Below, piece after piece: positions 36,139 through 46,570 of a DNA stretch of 64,000 nt. The position numbers were made by a program, and so were the translations under genes. Under the pieces are notes generated by a model that saw only the letters and a program-made list of their open reading frames with translations, searched no databases and was not told where the DNA came from. Numbering within the stretch: the stretch's first letter is position 1; each line of letters begins with the position of its first letter. The DNA comes from Exophiala sp. HKRS030 (lineage: Eukaryota; Ascomycota; Eurotiomycetes; Chaetothyriales; Herpotrichiellaceae): positions 4,030,001-4,094,000 of the forward strand of contig JAHWDD010000001.1 of NCBI GenBank assembly GCA_023897205.1, given 5' to 3'.

Positions 36139-37671
36139 ATGTTCGCTACTCCAGGGTGGAATATCTCCCCAGCCTCACTGGTGCAGCAGAAGCAAAATCA
36201 CAAGTCAAACCAGGCTCAGTCCACACGAAGTGAACCCTCGGTGAACAAGAAGAGGAAGAGGGACGTTCCACAAGATGGTCAAGCCTCGAAAATCAGCGGT
36301 TCCGATCTAGAAAGACTCTGGAGTCAGCGCAAGGATGCAAAGCCGTCACAGAAGCCTGCCACGGCGAAATCGCAGCCAAGGCCTCAGTCACAACCGAAGG
36401 CCGTCACAACTAAGCCTGATGCCAATAAGGCTGTCGCAGAAGACGTGAGAGACAAGGCTCCGCCGAAAGTCGGGAAGAGGGACAAAGGGGCAAGAAAGCA
36501 CACGGGGAGTGGCAGCAAACATCAAGAGTCTCTGCCGCGCAAAGAAAGCCCTGAGCAAAGAGGTAGGAATGGCATTGATAACACCAATGAGCAGGGCGAT
36601 GTCTTCCCTCGCGGGTCTTCCGCAAAGAATCTCGTTGCATCTGCTCCTTCATCACAACCGACAGCCAAGCTCACACCTCTTCAACTCAAGATGCGTTCCA
36701 AACTGACGTCGGCCCGCTTCCGCCATCTCAATGAAACGCTGTATACCACCTCATCTTCAGATGCCATGTCCCTTTTCACGAACTCCCCGGACCTCTTCAC
36801 CGAATACCATGCTGGTTTCTCTCAGCAAGTCAAAGATTCATGGCCGCAAAACCCGGTAGACAATTATGTCCGCACGATCAAAACTCGCGGGCCTCTCAAC
36901 TCGTCCCAAGGAAATCTCCTCCCGCTCCCCAGGCGCAAGACAGAATCCTGTACAATTGCCGACCTGGGATGTGGCGACGCTCCCCTCGCACGTGGCTGTC
37001 AGTCTCTTGTCAAGAAGTTACACCTCAAATTCCACAACTACGACCTCCATGCGCCCAATACTTTTGTCACAAAGGCAGACATATCCTCTCTCCCCCTCCG
37101 TGAGGGTGAGGCAGACATTGCTATTTTTTGTCTGAGTTTAATGGGCACGAATTGGCTCTCATTTGTTGAAGAGGCATGGCGCATTCTTCGTGGTGACGGC
37201 AAGGGAGAGGTGTGGGTGGCGGAAGTGAAGTCGCGGTTCGGACGAGTCACACGGGGTCCAGGACGTGTTGTCGAGAACAGTGTTGGCAAAAGGCGAAAGC
37301 AGCAGAAATCTAGGAAGAATGTCGACGATGATGGAGAGGAGATGGGCAACGAGGCCTTTGTGGAAGAAGCTGATGGCAATACTGACGATGAGACGGACAT
37401 TTCGGCTTTTGTCAAAGTATTCTCACGACGTGGCTTCGTCCTTCGTGAAGATTCCGTTGACAAGGGCAACAAGATGTTTGTCAGTATGGTATTTGTCAAG
37501 TCTGGTGTTCCTACAGCAGGAAAACACAAGGGTCTCAAATGGAACGGGCATGAGTATCAGCGGTTACAAGACGGGAAGATGAAGTTTGTAGCTGGCCATG
37601 GAGACGACGAAGATATCCCTCCCGAGAATGAGGCAAAAGTTCTGAAGCCATGTGTCTACAAGACTCGATGA
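36139..37671 (+). CDS. rrp8: Ribosomal RNA-processing protein 8, 25S rRNA adenine-N1 methyltransferase
   Basis: Single exon, 510 aa. The N-terminal 180 residues are basic, Lys/Ser/Pro-rich and disordered, with nuclear-localisation-like KKRKRD. The catalytic domain begins near LQLKMRSKLTSARFRHLNE, the Rrp8 signature helix. It continues through the SAM-binding loop IADLGCGDAPLARG (near residue 273), NYDLHAPNTFVTKADISSLPL and the family-specific IAIFCLSLMGTNWLSFVEEA. An acidic insertion (NVDDDGEEMGNEAF, NTDDETDIS) precedes the last strands. Rrp8 is a nucleolar enzyme that makes m1A in helix 25.1 of 25S rRNA during 60S biogenesis (established for the yeast protein). The domain is complete and the start is the first ATG before the disordered tail. 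Confidence 0.96.
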   Translation: MFATPGWNISPASLVQQKQNHKSNQAQSTRSEPSVNKKRKRDVPQDGQASKISGSDLERLWSQRKDAKPSQKPATAKSQPRPQSQPKAVTTKPDANKAVAEDVRDKAPPKVGKRDKGARKHTGSGSKHQESLPRKESPEQRGRNGIDNTNEQGDVFPRGSSAKNLVASAPSSQPTAKLTPLQLKMRSKLTSARFRHLNETLYTTSSSDAMSLFTNSPDLFTEYHAGFSQQVKDSWPQNPVDNYVRTIKTRGPLNSSQGNLLPLPRRKTESCTIADLGCGDAPLARGCQSLVKKLHLKFHNYDLHAPNTFVTKADISSLPLREGEADIAIFCLSLMGTNWLSFVEEAWRILRGDGKGEVWVAEVKSRFGRVTRGPGRVVENSVGKRRKQQKSRKNVDDDGEEMGNEAFVEEADGNTDDETDISAFVKVFSRRGFVLREDSVDKGNKMFVSMVFVKSGVPTAGKHKGLKWNGHEYQRLQDGKMKFVAGHGDDEDIPPENEAKVLKPCVYKTR

Positions 37672-38013
37672 GCTCGATGGGGACTTGAAACGTACATGTA
37701 CATGGATAGATTAATGGTCACGGGCGTGGGGTCTGGGACTTTCTGCAAATCAATCATAAAGTCTGTTGTTAGCCACCATCGTGGTGGACAAAGACTGTTC
37801 ATGATCGCGACCGATGGCCGATGTATTTGTCTACTGACTCGAGAGACTACCTACCTACGATGGGTATTGTTGTCTGTGGGCGTTTGGGCTGACTTTGTAA
37901 GTCTGTTATATATGCATTGTATACATGCACTTCTGAACGCTCCAGAACACACAAAACAAAAGAGTGTTGTAGGCCAGTGGTTGACAAATGAATATATGCT
38001 TTGCTCGATTCTT
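37672..38013. other. Convergent 3' intergenic region
   Basis: About 340 bp between the stops of rrp8 and the HODM-like gene. A near-perfect inverted repeat, CCACCATCGTGGTGG, lies at 37773-37787 and could act as a short hairpin. Nothing else is seen. Confidence 0.5.
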
Positions 38014-39416
38014 TCAGGACTCGGCCTTGAATTTCTCGACACCATCACCAATAACCTCATCGAGATGCTTTCCTAGCACGTCCTGCCACAGAGGCTTGTT
38101 CTTGTACCGCGCGAGTTCCGGACCGTAGCTGTCGACGCTCGTCCTCAGCGCCATCGCGACGTCTCCATCCTTGGTTACCTCCGTGATGGGCGTGACGTAC
38201 GTTCGTATCGAAAACACGATGGCCCTCGTCTTGGGCAGCCGTTGCAGGACCTGTCGTTCAACCCGCAGAAACAGCTGGTCCAGCTCGACGGGATCCAGGT
38301 CGTCCGGGTTCAAGTTGTGGTGGGAGTTGATGTGGAAAAGTTCCGGACTGTTGTCGATGGCGTAGTTGAACCGCATGACGGGCGATTCGACGCGCAGCCG
38401 TTGGAAGAAGCGGTCCATCGAGACGGCGAGTTTCTGCTCGTACTGCGGAACCTTGCCGGCGTGGATTTCCCAGAGGCTGTGGCCGATACGTTCTTGGATC
38501 TTCCAACCAGCTGGTGGTGAAAACAACGCGCCAACCCGATGTTAGCTTACTTCTTTGTGCTCTTAAACATGCCCTGAACGGCTTGCCCCCGGGGGGGGAA
38601 GGGGAAGAAAAACTTGCCAGGGAAACAATTTGCGCCGGCCCTCAGCCGCGTCACACTCGGATCTTTCTCGTCGTGCTGCATGATGAACCAGTCCTCCGTG
38701 GACAAGAGACCCATGACCTGCAGAGGGTGGTGGTCCTTCCATGTATCGGATCCCCTCCGCAGATCCCAGTCGTCGCCGGTAATTAGATTCTTGATGCCAA
38801 CCTCGGTCGTCTGGAACATGGTAGGGTAACGGCGCGGGAGTATATCGACGAGAAGGTATAGTGCTTCGAAGGACGCTTCTTCGCTACCGGGGAGGTTCTG
38901 GATTGTCTTTTCGGGATGCTGCGTAAACAGTTGGAGTTTGTACCTGTATCGCTCGAGGTACTTGTGGTCGAATTCAACCCAGTTCTCTAGGGATGTGCGT
39001 TTGATGCCCATCGTGACATGGTGCGGGCCGTTGTGCCATGGTCGATATGGCTGCTCAGGTTGTGTTTTCCAGTCAAAGTTCTCTCTGGGCTGGAAATGTT
39101 CGACATGTATTGACGTCCAGTCTATGTCACAACGTCATCAGTACCTTATGGACTTTCGGCTTCGTTAAAAGATCTCGTATGAGGTTATCGTTTCCAACAT
39201 ACCTGGTTTCTCGACATTCTCAGTTTTGTCCACAGACTTTGTGTCCGCACCGGCAAACGTGGCGACCTTGGTGGCTGTCTTCTGAAAGCGACGGCTGTAA
39301 AGGAAACTGGTTGTGACGTAGCTGCAGAGCAACAGAGCGACCCATGGAAGACATGACAGTACGAATACACTCACTGGCTTGTCCTGCCAACTGGCGAGGC
39401 TGAAGTCTCTCGCCAT
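38014..39416 (-). CDS. HODM/DUF3445-family haem-dependent oxidative N-demethylase-like protein, membrane anchored; GC-AG intron
   Basis: Three exons, 39416-39203, 39121-38618 and 38510-38014, encode 404 aa. Intron 1 (39122-39202, GTATGT/ATAG) and intron 2 (38511-38617) both keep frame. Intron 2 starts GCAAGT, contains a GCTAAC branch and ends CACCAG; it joins ANCFP to AGWKIQERIG, and no GT donor preserves the frame. Residues 16-40 (SVFVLSCLPWVALLLCSYVT) form a single N-terminal membrane helix, so the soluble domain is probably tethered to an endomembrane. The rest matches PF11927 (DUF3445): HVTMGIKRTSLENWVEFD, DWFIMQHD, GWKIQERIGHSLWEIHAGKV, FNYAIDNSPELFH. Related bacterial subunits are haem-dependent demethylases of dimethylamine; the substrate of the fungal family is unknown. 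The start could move upstream in frame, but 39416 is the ATG nearest the membrane helix. Confidence 0.9.
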
Positions 39417-40741
39417 GGTCAAGGCTGCGAGCAGCAGATCGAAGCGAGGACTCTGAGATAGCCGAAAGAGCTGTGATGATGACTTGATATCCTTCCGATC
39501 GTGTGTGAAATAGCAATCAGTCCTACTTTTCGTCAATCTTCCAATCTCCTTATACCCATATTACGCTGCCACACAACGACCTCAGCGGCTGCTAACGTGA
39601 TCCAGTTGGTAGCCCCAGAGAGCCTCTCGCGGCCCATTCTCGACAATTCGCGTGGGAAAATTGCCACGTCGCCATCTTGATGTGGTTTGTATTCACTGAC
39701 TCACGCGAACATTGCGGAGATCCCCAGCAGTTTTACCTCGGGCTCGGAATTGCATACCGAATTCGCATGCTTATCTGTTTGTGATCCTGGTAGAAGTAGA
39801 TGGAGTAAATGGCGAAGATCAGAGCACGGCCCACATGTTCGGTGCGAGATATGTGGCTAGCGAAGACCTGCCGAGCTTACACACAACTGCCCAAGAGGAT
39901 CGCCAGATAATGTCAACTCGCTGGAAACAGGTATTTCGAGACATGTTGTTGTTGTATATTTTCGTAGCAAACTAAAACCCACGACTATGAAAGTTCCAGG
40001 TGAGTTCTGTGTCAGATCATGTGGCATGCTAAACGGAACATCATCGAGCAGCGGCCCTGGCGGCTTTTAGATATTTTGGTGTGCTGTAAGTCGTCTAGTC
40101 GTAGAGAGATGCTCAATTCACCTTCTTGACGGCTACAGCTGTCACGACGTTCCCAATGACGAAGACTACATCTTGCTGTCATGTGGAAGACTCAACTCAA
40201 TCCGGACGGGTTCTGTGCAAGGCTCTGACCCCTGAGTCCCAAGAGTCTGCCCACTCAGTTCTGGTGAAAGGCATCTACCCAGTGCCGTTGTTTAATTAGT
40301 GAACGGCCTTGGGATTCCTGTAGAAATGAGTTAACATTTCTTTCGTGGAAGGAATGATCGGTAGGCCTTTTCAGGCACAAGTGAGCGAGTCTGCAGGAAC
40401 GAACCATTGGACACAGGTCGGACATTCCAGAGCCGGATTGACAATTAGGGTGCTCCCAGGCTATACGGTTGTGCGAGGTTCGTAGACACAGTACCGAGGC
40501 GTAGTAGACAGGAGAACATTATCGAGTATTGAAACAAAAAGAGAGCGTTGGGAGATTCCCGGTGCAATATGTTAAGGCCCGGTAAAACTTCGGCACGTGA
40601 CTGGACCAACGCGTTGACGCAGGACGTTCGTGTTCTTGATGGTTGATGGTTGATGGTTGATTGCGCCCACAACAATACTGCGCTTCCGCTGTACAACGTC
40701 GTGAATTACTTGGACTAGCAAAATGGTGAGAGGCTGGCATA
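39417..40741. other. Divergent intergenic region, 1.3 kb
   Basis: This is the promoter DNA of the HODM-like gene (-) and GCP2 (+). It contains a 7-nt tandem repeat at 40636-40661. No gene is supported. Confidence 0.5.
40636..40661 (+). repeat. TTGATGG heptanucleotide tandem repeat
   Basis: Three perfect copies of TTGATGG plus a partial fourth, about 80 bp before the GCP2 start codon, in its leader or core promoter. Confidence 0.85.
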
Positions 40742-43432
40742 ATGGCCTCATTGCACTATAGAAGTGCATCAGCCACGGATCGACGAGGCACACAGTTTTC
40801 TAGCGGCCCTGCACGCGTCAACTCCGCCAAATATCAAGACTACGAACGAGCGTCAGCGCGAGATACAGCCTCCCCGATATTTCCAGATGGCTACAGCGAG
40901 GCGCCGGACGGGAGACATAAACACACAAAAAGCGAGAACCGTTTCAGTGGGCTAGATCGGCGAAAAGAGAAGTCTACCATCACAACAACCGAAACCTTCA
41001 TTACAAGAACAAGTCCCAAGAAGGGGGCCAAGGTCGCTGAAAGCAATCATGGCCGCCATACGAGCACAGCAAGTCCAATACAGAATCGACCAAACAAGGA
41101 GGAGAACGCTTTGCCGTGGGGCCCAGTTGTGTCCTTGATTCCGCACTCATCAGCACCACTTGCGACCCGAATAACCTCACCACCTCTATCGCGAACTGCA
41201 CCAGCAGACCTCGACCCAATTCCACTTGTGGGCATGACCATGCAAGATCAGGAAAAGGCGATACTCGACGACTTGTTATATGTGTTTATGGGGTTCGAAG
41301 GGCAATACGTTAGATTTCGTGACTCGTACAACCCGAACGAGGAAAAGGAACGACTCAATGGCCCAGCATTTGATCCTCTACCGGGCCTTGACCCAAGCCT
41401 AAAAGATCTTACATCATCTATGCTCTCCATGGCGACGCATCATTGCGCTATTGAGGCTTTTATTGAGGTACAAAGTCAAGAGGAGTTTGGCTCGGTCAAT
41501 CATGCTCTTTGCGCGGCAATCCGAAAGTTGCTCAAAGACTACCTTATCTTGATTGCACAGCTCGAAATGAAAGTGTTGACAGATGTCAACTTTACACTCC
41601 ATCAAATGCATATTGCGATTATCCCCACCGCGCAATGTCTGGCCCAATTATATTCCCTCGCACAAGAGCTTCTGAAGAAGAACTCACTTCTCGAAGAAGA
41701 CCTGGACGATTCATTGGACGATTTTGACCCGGATAACATCATTGAGCGTCTCAAAGAAGGTGGAGATTTGCTGCCGGGAAGTCTGAGCAAGAAGCGCTGC
41801 ATTGGGGGTAACGTCTTGGGGCTATTGTCAAATCGTTTGTCCACATTTTCGGGAGATCCAGCTGCAAGGGCAATCCTTGAGATGCTGTTGCGAGAGTCAA
41901 GTCGTCCATACATGGTGATGCTTAATGAGTGGTTGCACCGTGGTGGTATCAACGACCCTCACTCGGAATTTCTCATTGGTGAAAGGGCAAGCATCAAACG
42001 GGAGCGCCTGGATGAAGACTATACTGATGAGTATTGGGAAAAGAGATATTATATTCGGGATAAGGAAGTCCCTCCTCAATTGGAGACCGTCAAGGAAAAG
42101 GTGTTACTGGCTGGGAAGTACCTCAATGTTGTCAGAGAATGCGGTGGGGTGAACATCAGCAGTAAGATTGTGGACACACCTGCGACATTCGACGACCCTC
42201 GTTTCCTCGACAATGTCAACAATGCATACTCGTTCGCCAATAAAGAGTTGCTGCATCTTCTTCTAACCAAGAACTCACTCAGAAGCCGCCTGCGGTCGAT
42301 GAAGCATTACTTCTTTCTTGACAGAGCCGAATTCTTCCTCTACTTTCTCGAATTGAGTGATTCAGAGTTGCGGAAAAAGCAGCGTGATATTAACATTGGG
42401 AAGTTGCAGTCTTTACTTGACTTAGTACTGCATCAGCCTGGCAGCATCGCAGTGGCAGACCCATTCAAAGAGGATGTCAACGTCAGGATGAACTCTGTGG
42501 GGTTGACTCAGTGGCTTATCAAGGTGGTTAATGTCCAAGGAATCGATCAGGACAATCCAGATTCGATAGCGGATCAATACAAGACACCGGCTCAGAATTC
42601 CTCCGCCGATAAACAAAGCAAGGACAAGAGAGAAGATGAGAAGGACATCATCGGATTCGATGCGCTTGAGCTGGACTATGCTGTTCCCTTTCCTCTGTCG
42701 CTAATCATCAGTCGAAAGACTGTGATGCGCTACCAGCTGATTTTCCGATATACCTTGGCACTACGACATCTCGAAACACAACTAGTTGGCTGTTGGTCTA
42801 CACATACCAAAGAAAAGGCATGGATTCACAAATCTTCGGACAAGAGATTCGAAATGTGGAAACGTCGGGTATGGACCTTGCGCTCACGAATGCTGGTTTT
42901 CGTCCAGCAAATGCTCTTCTTCGCAACTGCGGAAGTGATTGAGCCTAATTGGCAAAAGTTGATGGTCAAGGTAGATGATGCAGAACGGGACGACACTGAA
43001 GACATCAAATCTGGTCTAAACACGAAATCAAAGCCAACGGTGGATGAATTGATGCAGGATCATGTCGACATGCTGGATTCATGCATGAAAGACCTCGGAC
43101 TTACGCAAGCCAAATTGCTCAAACTGCACGCCAAACTGATGACGGGCTGTGGCATGTTTGCTTCATATGTGGAGTACATCACTAAGTCCATCTACGAAGC
43201 CGATCCTAGTATTCAGGCCGGCAAAGGTGTCCCTGCTGGGCCCACGGACCCGGCGCGGATGAAGAGGATTGAAGAGTCAATCAAGAAATACGAGGAGCAT
43301 TTCAATCGGCACTTGAAGATTCTCATCGATGCTCTGAACTGGTTTGCCACCACTGAAACAGTGTCATTGCTGAGCCTCTGCGGACGATTGACAAACGCCG
43401 AGGTGCAGAAACGGGATGACTTGTTCGTCTAA
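40742..43432 (+). CDS. Gamma-tubulin complex component 2 (Spc97/Alp4 homologue)
   Basis: Single exon, 896 aa. The N-terminal 165 residues are basic and disordered. The grip1 region begins near DQEKAILDDLLYVFMGFEGQ and includes SSMLSMATHHCAIEAFIE, DYLILIAQLEMKVL and RAILEMLLRESSRPYMVMLN. YWEKRYYIRDKEVPPQL is typical of GCP2. The grip2 region carries DYAVPFPLSLIISRKTVMRY, RYTLALRHLETQLVGCW and LRSRMLVFVQQMLFFATAEV, the surface that binds gamma-tubulin. With GCP3 it builds the small complexes that nucleate microtubules at the spindle pole body (family knowledge). The length and the two-domain layout are as expected for GCP2 (yeast Spc97) rather than GCP3; this is by sequence resemblance. Confidence 0.95.
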   Translation: MASLHYRSASATDRRGTQFSSGPARVNSAKYQDYERASARDTASPIFPDGYSEAPDGRHKHTKSENRFSGLDRRKEKSTITTTETFITRTSPKKGAKVAESNHGRHTSTASPIQNRPNKEENALPWGPVVSLIPHSSAPLATRITSPPLSRTAPADLDPIPLVGMTMQDQEKAILDDLLYVFMGFEGQYVRFRDSYNPNEEKERLNGPAFDPLPGLDPSLKDLTSSMLSMATHHCAIEAFIEVQSQEEFGSVNHALCAAIRKLLKDYLILIAQLEMKVLTDVNFTLHQMHIAIIPTAQCLAQLYSLAQELLKKNSLLEEDLDDSLDDFDPDNIIERLKEGGDLLPGSLSKKRCIGGNVLGLLSNRLSTFSGDPAARAILEMLLRESSRPYMVMLNEWLHRGGINDPHSEFLIGERASIKRERLDEDYTDEYWEKRYYIRDKEVPPQLETVKEKVLLAGKYLNVVRECGGVNISSKIVDTPATFDDPRFLDNVNNAYSFANKELLHLLLTKNSLRSRLRSMKHYFFLDRAEFFLYFLELSDSELRKKQRDINIGKLQSLLDLVLHQPGSIAVADPFKEDVNVRMNSVGLTQWLIKVVNVQGIDQDNPDSIADQYKTPAQNSSADKQSKDKREDEKDIIGFDALELDYAVPFPLSLIISRKTVMRYQLIFRYTLALRHLETQLVGCWSTHTKEKAWIHKSSDKRFEMWKRRVWTLRSRMLVFVQQMLFFATAEVIEPNWQKLMVKVDDAERDDTEDIKSGLNTKSKPTVDELMQDHVDMLDSCMKDLGLTQAKLLKLHAKLMTGCGMFASYVEYITKSIYEADPSIQAGKGVPAGPTDPARMKRIEESIKKYEEHFNRHLKILIDALNWFATTETVSLLSLCGRLTNAEVQKRDDLFV

Positions 43433-43984
43433 GCTAAAGGCCAAGGCATTTGATGTGTTTCGAATAAAGTGTTGTGTTTGTGAAGCTGTCTCCTATTTAG
43501 GGGAGTGCTCTTCTGGGTTTGATCGCCTCATCATTGGCCATTGTGTAATGAAATGACCTTGACGATATGTATGATTAGATTTTACGAAGGTTCCCAATGT
43601 TTACAGATCTGGAAACAATTGAAGAACACTCAAACGAAGAACTTGGATCACGAATCCTTTGTAGTTGGTCGCCTACTACGTAGAGTCCTGAAGTTATCGT
43701 GGTGCTACATCGACCAAAAGTTCGCGCCGAAAATCAGTTTCGGTTCCACCATGGTGGTGGTGGATCAACCGACCTGACGGACAACACAACGACCACCGCA
43801 GAGTCTGCAGCAGAACATGGTGGTCTTTCCCACGGTCATGAAATTATAACAGCTTGCTTTTGTGTGGCTTTTGTGGGATCAAAAGGATCCTTGAAAACCT
43901 GCAAGGCCAGAACAACACACGACAACCCATTGACCGGTGCTCGTGTCTATTCGACCTCGTTACAAAGCCGGGACCAATATCAAA
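43433..43984. other. Intergenic, promoter of the aldehyde dehydrogenase gene
   Basis: About 550 bp. It contains a perfect 12-bp palindrome, CCACCATGGTGG, at 43746-43757, about 230 bp before the start codon. No gene is supported. Confidence 0.5.
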
Positions 43985-46086
43985 ATGTCATTACCTACAA
44001 GTTCCACGCTTGGTGCCTTTACAGGACCGACATTCAACAATCACGACTTTGTAAGTCACCTACCTTACCCCCAGTAGGTATTTACTTTCCAGGCTGGCCA
44101 TTCATGTCAGTGGCACACGCGAAGGGAAAAGCAGAGCTGACCTGTCTTTCACAAATGATCAACTGATCTAGACGTCATATGCTCCCGATACTCCTGAACG
44201 AGCTCTATTGTCACAAGCACTACAAGACCTGAAAAAGTCCGGTCCACAAGAAGTGCATCCGTACATAAACGGTAAAGAAGTAAAGACTCCCCTCCCCCCC
44301 TGTATGTAAATGTGTTGTCCAGATCTAAAAAGGGCCAGATCACTGGCCAATTGACGGCGACTCAGAAATGCCCATTCGACCACGGCACGGCGGTGGCTCG
44401 GTACTCGGAAGCCACTCCTGAGATCGTTTCGGACGCCATCGCCGGTGCCCTCGAGGCCAAGAAGTCATGGCCAAAGACTTCGCTCGTCGACCGTGCGGCC
44501 ATTTTCTACAGGGCTGCCGCCTTGATCGAGGGCCCGTACAAGTATAAGATGATGGCGGCGACGATGCTCGGACAGGGCAAGAACGCTTATCAAGCCGACA
44601 TTGATTGCGTCGCCGAGGTTCGTGGAGGCCCAATTTCCGCGCGAAGATTTCTTGTGATCTGAGGCATAACTGACACTTATATGCGTTGCTTTTTTTTGTA
44701 GTCTGTTGATTTTTTAAAAATGTTCCCATCTCTCGCCGAGACCTTATACAAGGCACAACCACCGATCAACGGGTACGGGGTTTGGAAGTAAGTTGGATGC
44801 CTTGTACACTTTTTTTTCGATCGACTAAACGAAATGTCACAGCCGAACTGAAGTTCGACCCATTGACGGATTCGTATATGCCATTTGTCCCTTCAACTTC
44901 ACCGCTCTGGCGGTCAATCTTGTCATGGCACCGATCATCGTCGGAAACGTTGTGGTATGGAAACCAAGTCCCGGTGCCGTGTACTCCAGTTGGCTTTTCA
45001 ACCAGATCATGATAGACGCAGGACTCCCCACCGGTGTTTTACAATTTGTGCCCGGTGACGCTGAAATGGTCACCGATGCTGCCTTTTCGAGTCGGGACCT
45101 CGGCGGGTTGCATTTCACGGGCAGCACCGCTGTTTTCAGAGGATTGCTCGCCCGGATAGGCAGTAAGATGGATACGTGGAAGTCGTATCCTCGTGTTGTG
45201 GGAGAGACTGGTAAGTGGGATTGATATTCCATAAACCAAATGGTTTCACTTTAGCCGGAATCAATGCTCACAAGCATCCGAAATATAGGGGGAAAGAACT
45301 TCCATTTGATTCACCCCTCGGCAGACATCAGACACGCTGCGTTAAAGACTATACGAGCGGCATTCGAATATCAAGGACAGAAATGTAGCGCGTTATCCCG
45401 TGTATACGTCGCCGCATCGGTGGCGGACAAGTTCAGATCGATTCTGGTGGCCGAGACGAATGCTCTCTCCATGGGCGAAGCGTTTCCAGATTTCATCGGC
45501 CCCGTGATTAGCGAATCGGCTTTCAAGCGGGTGTCGGGGTACATTCGAGATGCGAAGGATGCCTCTGACATCGAGGTGCTTGCGGGCGGCGAATATGACG
45601 ATTCCAAGGGTTGGTTTGTTCGACCTACCGTGGTTGAGACCAAGGATCCGAGGAGCAAGTTCATGAGAGAAGAAATCTTTGGACCCTTCCTGTGCATGTA
45701 TGTTTATGACGACAAGGATTTCGGACCCGAACTCTTCAAACTCATCGACGAGACTTCTGAGTATGCACTTACGGGAGCCGTCTTCGCCAACGACCGGGCG
45801 GCAATCATCGAAGCCACGGAAGAGCTCAGATTTTCTGCCGGAAACTTCTACATCAAGTGAGTTGAACATTTTGCGGATGATATGACGACGGATCTGCTAA
45901 ACATTAAACAGTGATCAATGCACCGGCGCCATGCCTGGTCAACAACCTTTTGGAGGATCGCGATCAAGTGGGACGAATGATAAAGCGGGGTCGCTGGGTT
46001 TGTTGACTCGATTTGTGTCTCAAAGAACAATCAAGGAGAACTTTCATACCATTGATAGCGTTCTCTACCCATCGAATTTATCATGA
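43985..46086 (+). CDS. Delta-1-pyrroline-5-carboxylate dehydrogenase-type aldehyde dehydrogenase, seven exons
   Basis: Exons are 43985-44050, 44172-44279, 44339-44617, 44702-44787, 44843-45210, 45289-45856 and 45912-46086, giving 549 aa. All six introns are GT-AG and in frame; the second acceptor (44338) is the least certain. The match to fungal P5C dehydrogenase is strong throughout: MMAATMLGQGKNAYQADID, the substrate region FVYAICPFNFTA, NVVVWKPSPGAVYSS, HFTGSTAVFR, GETGGKNFHLIH (general base Glu301), GQKCSALSRVY with nucleophile Cys335, REEIFGPFL and QQPFGGSRSSGTNDKAGS. P5C dehydrogenase oxidises glutamate semialdehyde to glutamate with NAD+ in proline catabolism, normally in the mitochondrial matrix. 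The predicted N terminus (MSLPTSSTLGAFTGPTFNNH) has no arginine and no amphipathic presequence, so this may be a cytosolic paralogue acting on another aldehyde. Confidence 0.92.
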
Positions 46087-46570
46087 AGGAGGGAGACTGT
46101 TCGGGATGGTCAGGGCAATAGCGCGCTATGACACGTTGCTTAGACAGTAGGGTCCTCAAAGAAGGTGTACCGTTATTATGGATAGAGTGTGTCGTAATCG
46201 TATGTATCGTAGTATTTCTGCAATACAGGACATAACAACGGGCATTCGTCGATCTGAGAGAGTCCGAGCGACGGCGGACGTTGGAGGTAAACTTCGCGTT
46301 CTCGAGTTCTCAATGAGGCTCTGATGGCGAGGCTGACCAATTATTGTTTGATGGATCTTGGCGTGTTTGCCGGACTTTTGGAGAGCATTGCGCATGCATG
46401 AGCTTGCCTGGGCCTGTCGTTACTGTATTGGGCGGATACACCGACTGAAAGACACAACCACCAAGTTGACGAAGTCACACATTTTCCCTCTCCTTTACAC
46501 CGCGACCTGTTACAACAGTGATCCATAAGCCTATCTCTACTGTGAAGACCCCCCTGAGAAATCCATCAAG
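46087..46570. other. Intergenic
   Basis: About 480 bp: the 3' flank of the aldehyde dehydrogenase and the promoter of the proteasome subunit gene. I saw no proteasome-associated control element (GGTGGCAAA), but did not search exhaustively. Confidence 0.45.

Noticed and set aside
43746..43757. Perfect palindrome CCACCATGGTGG
   Set aside because: Could be a binding site, but a single 12-bp palindrome in 64 kb is not enough to claim a function.
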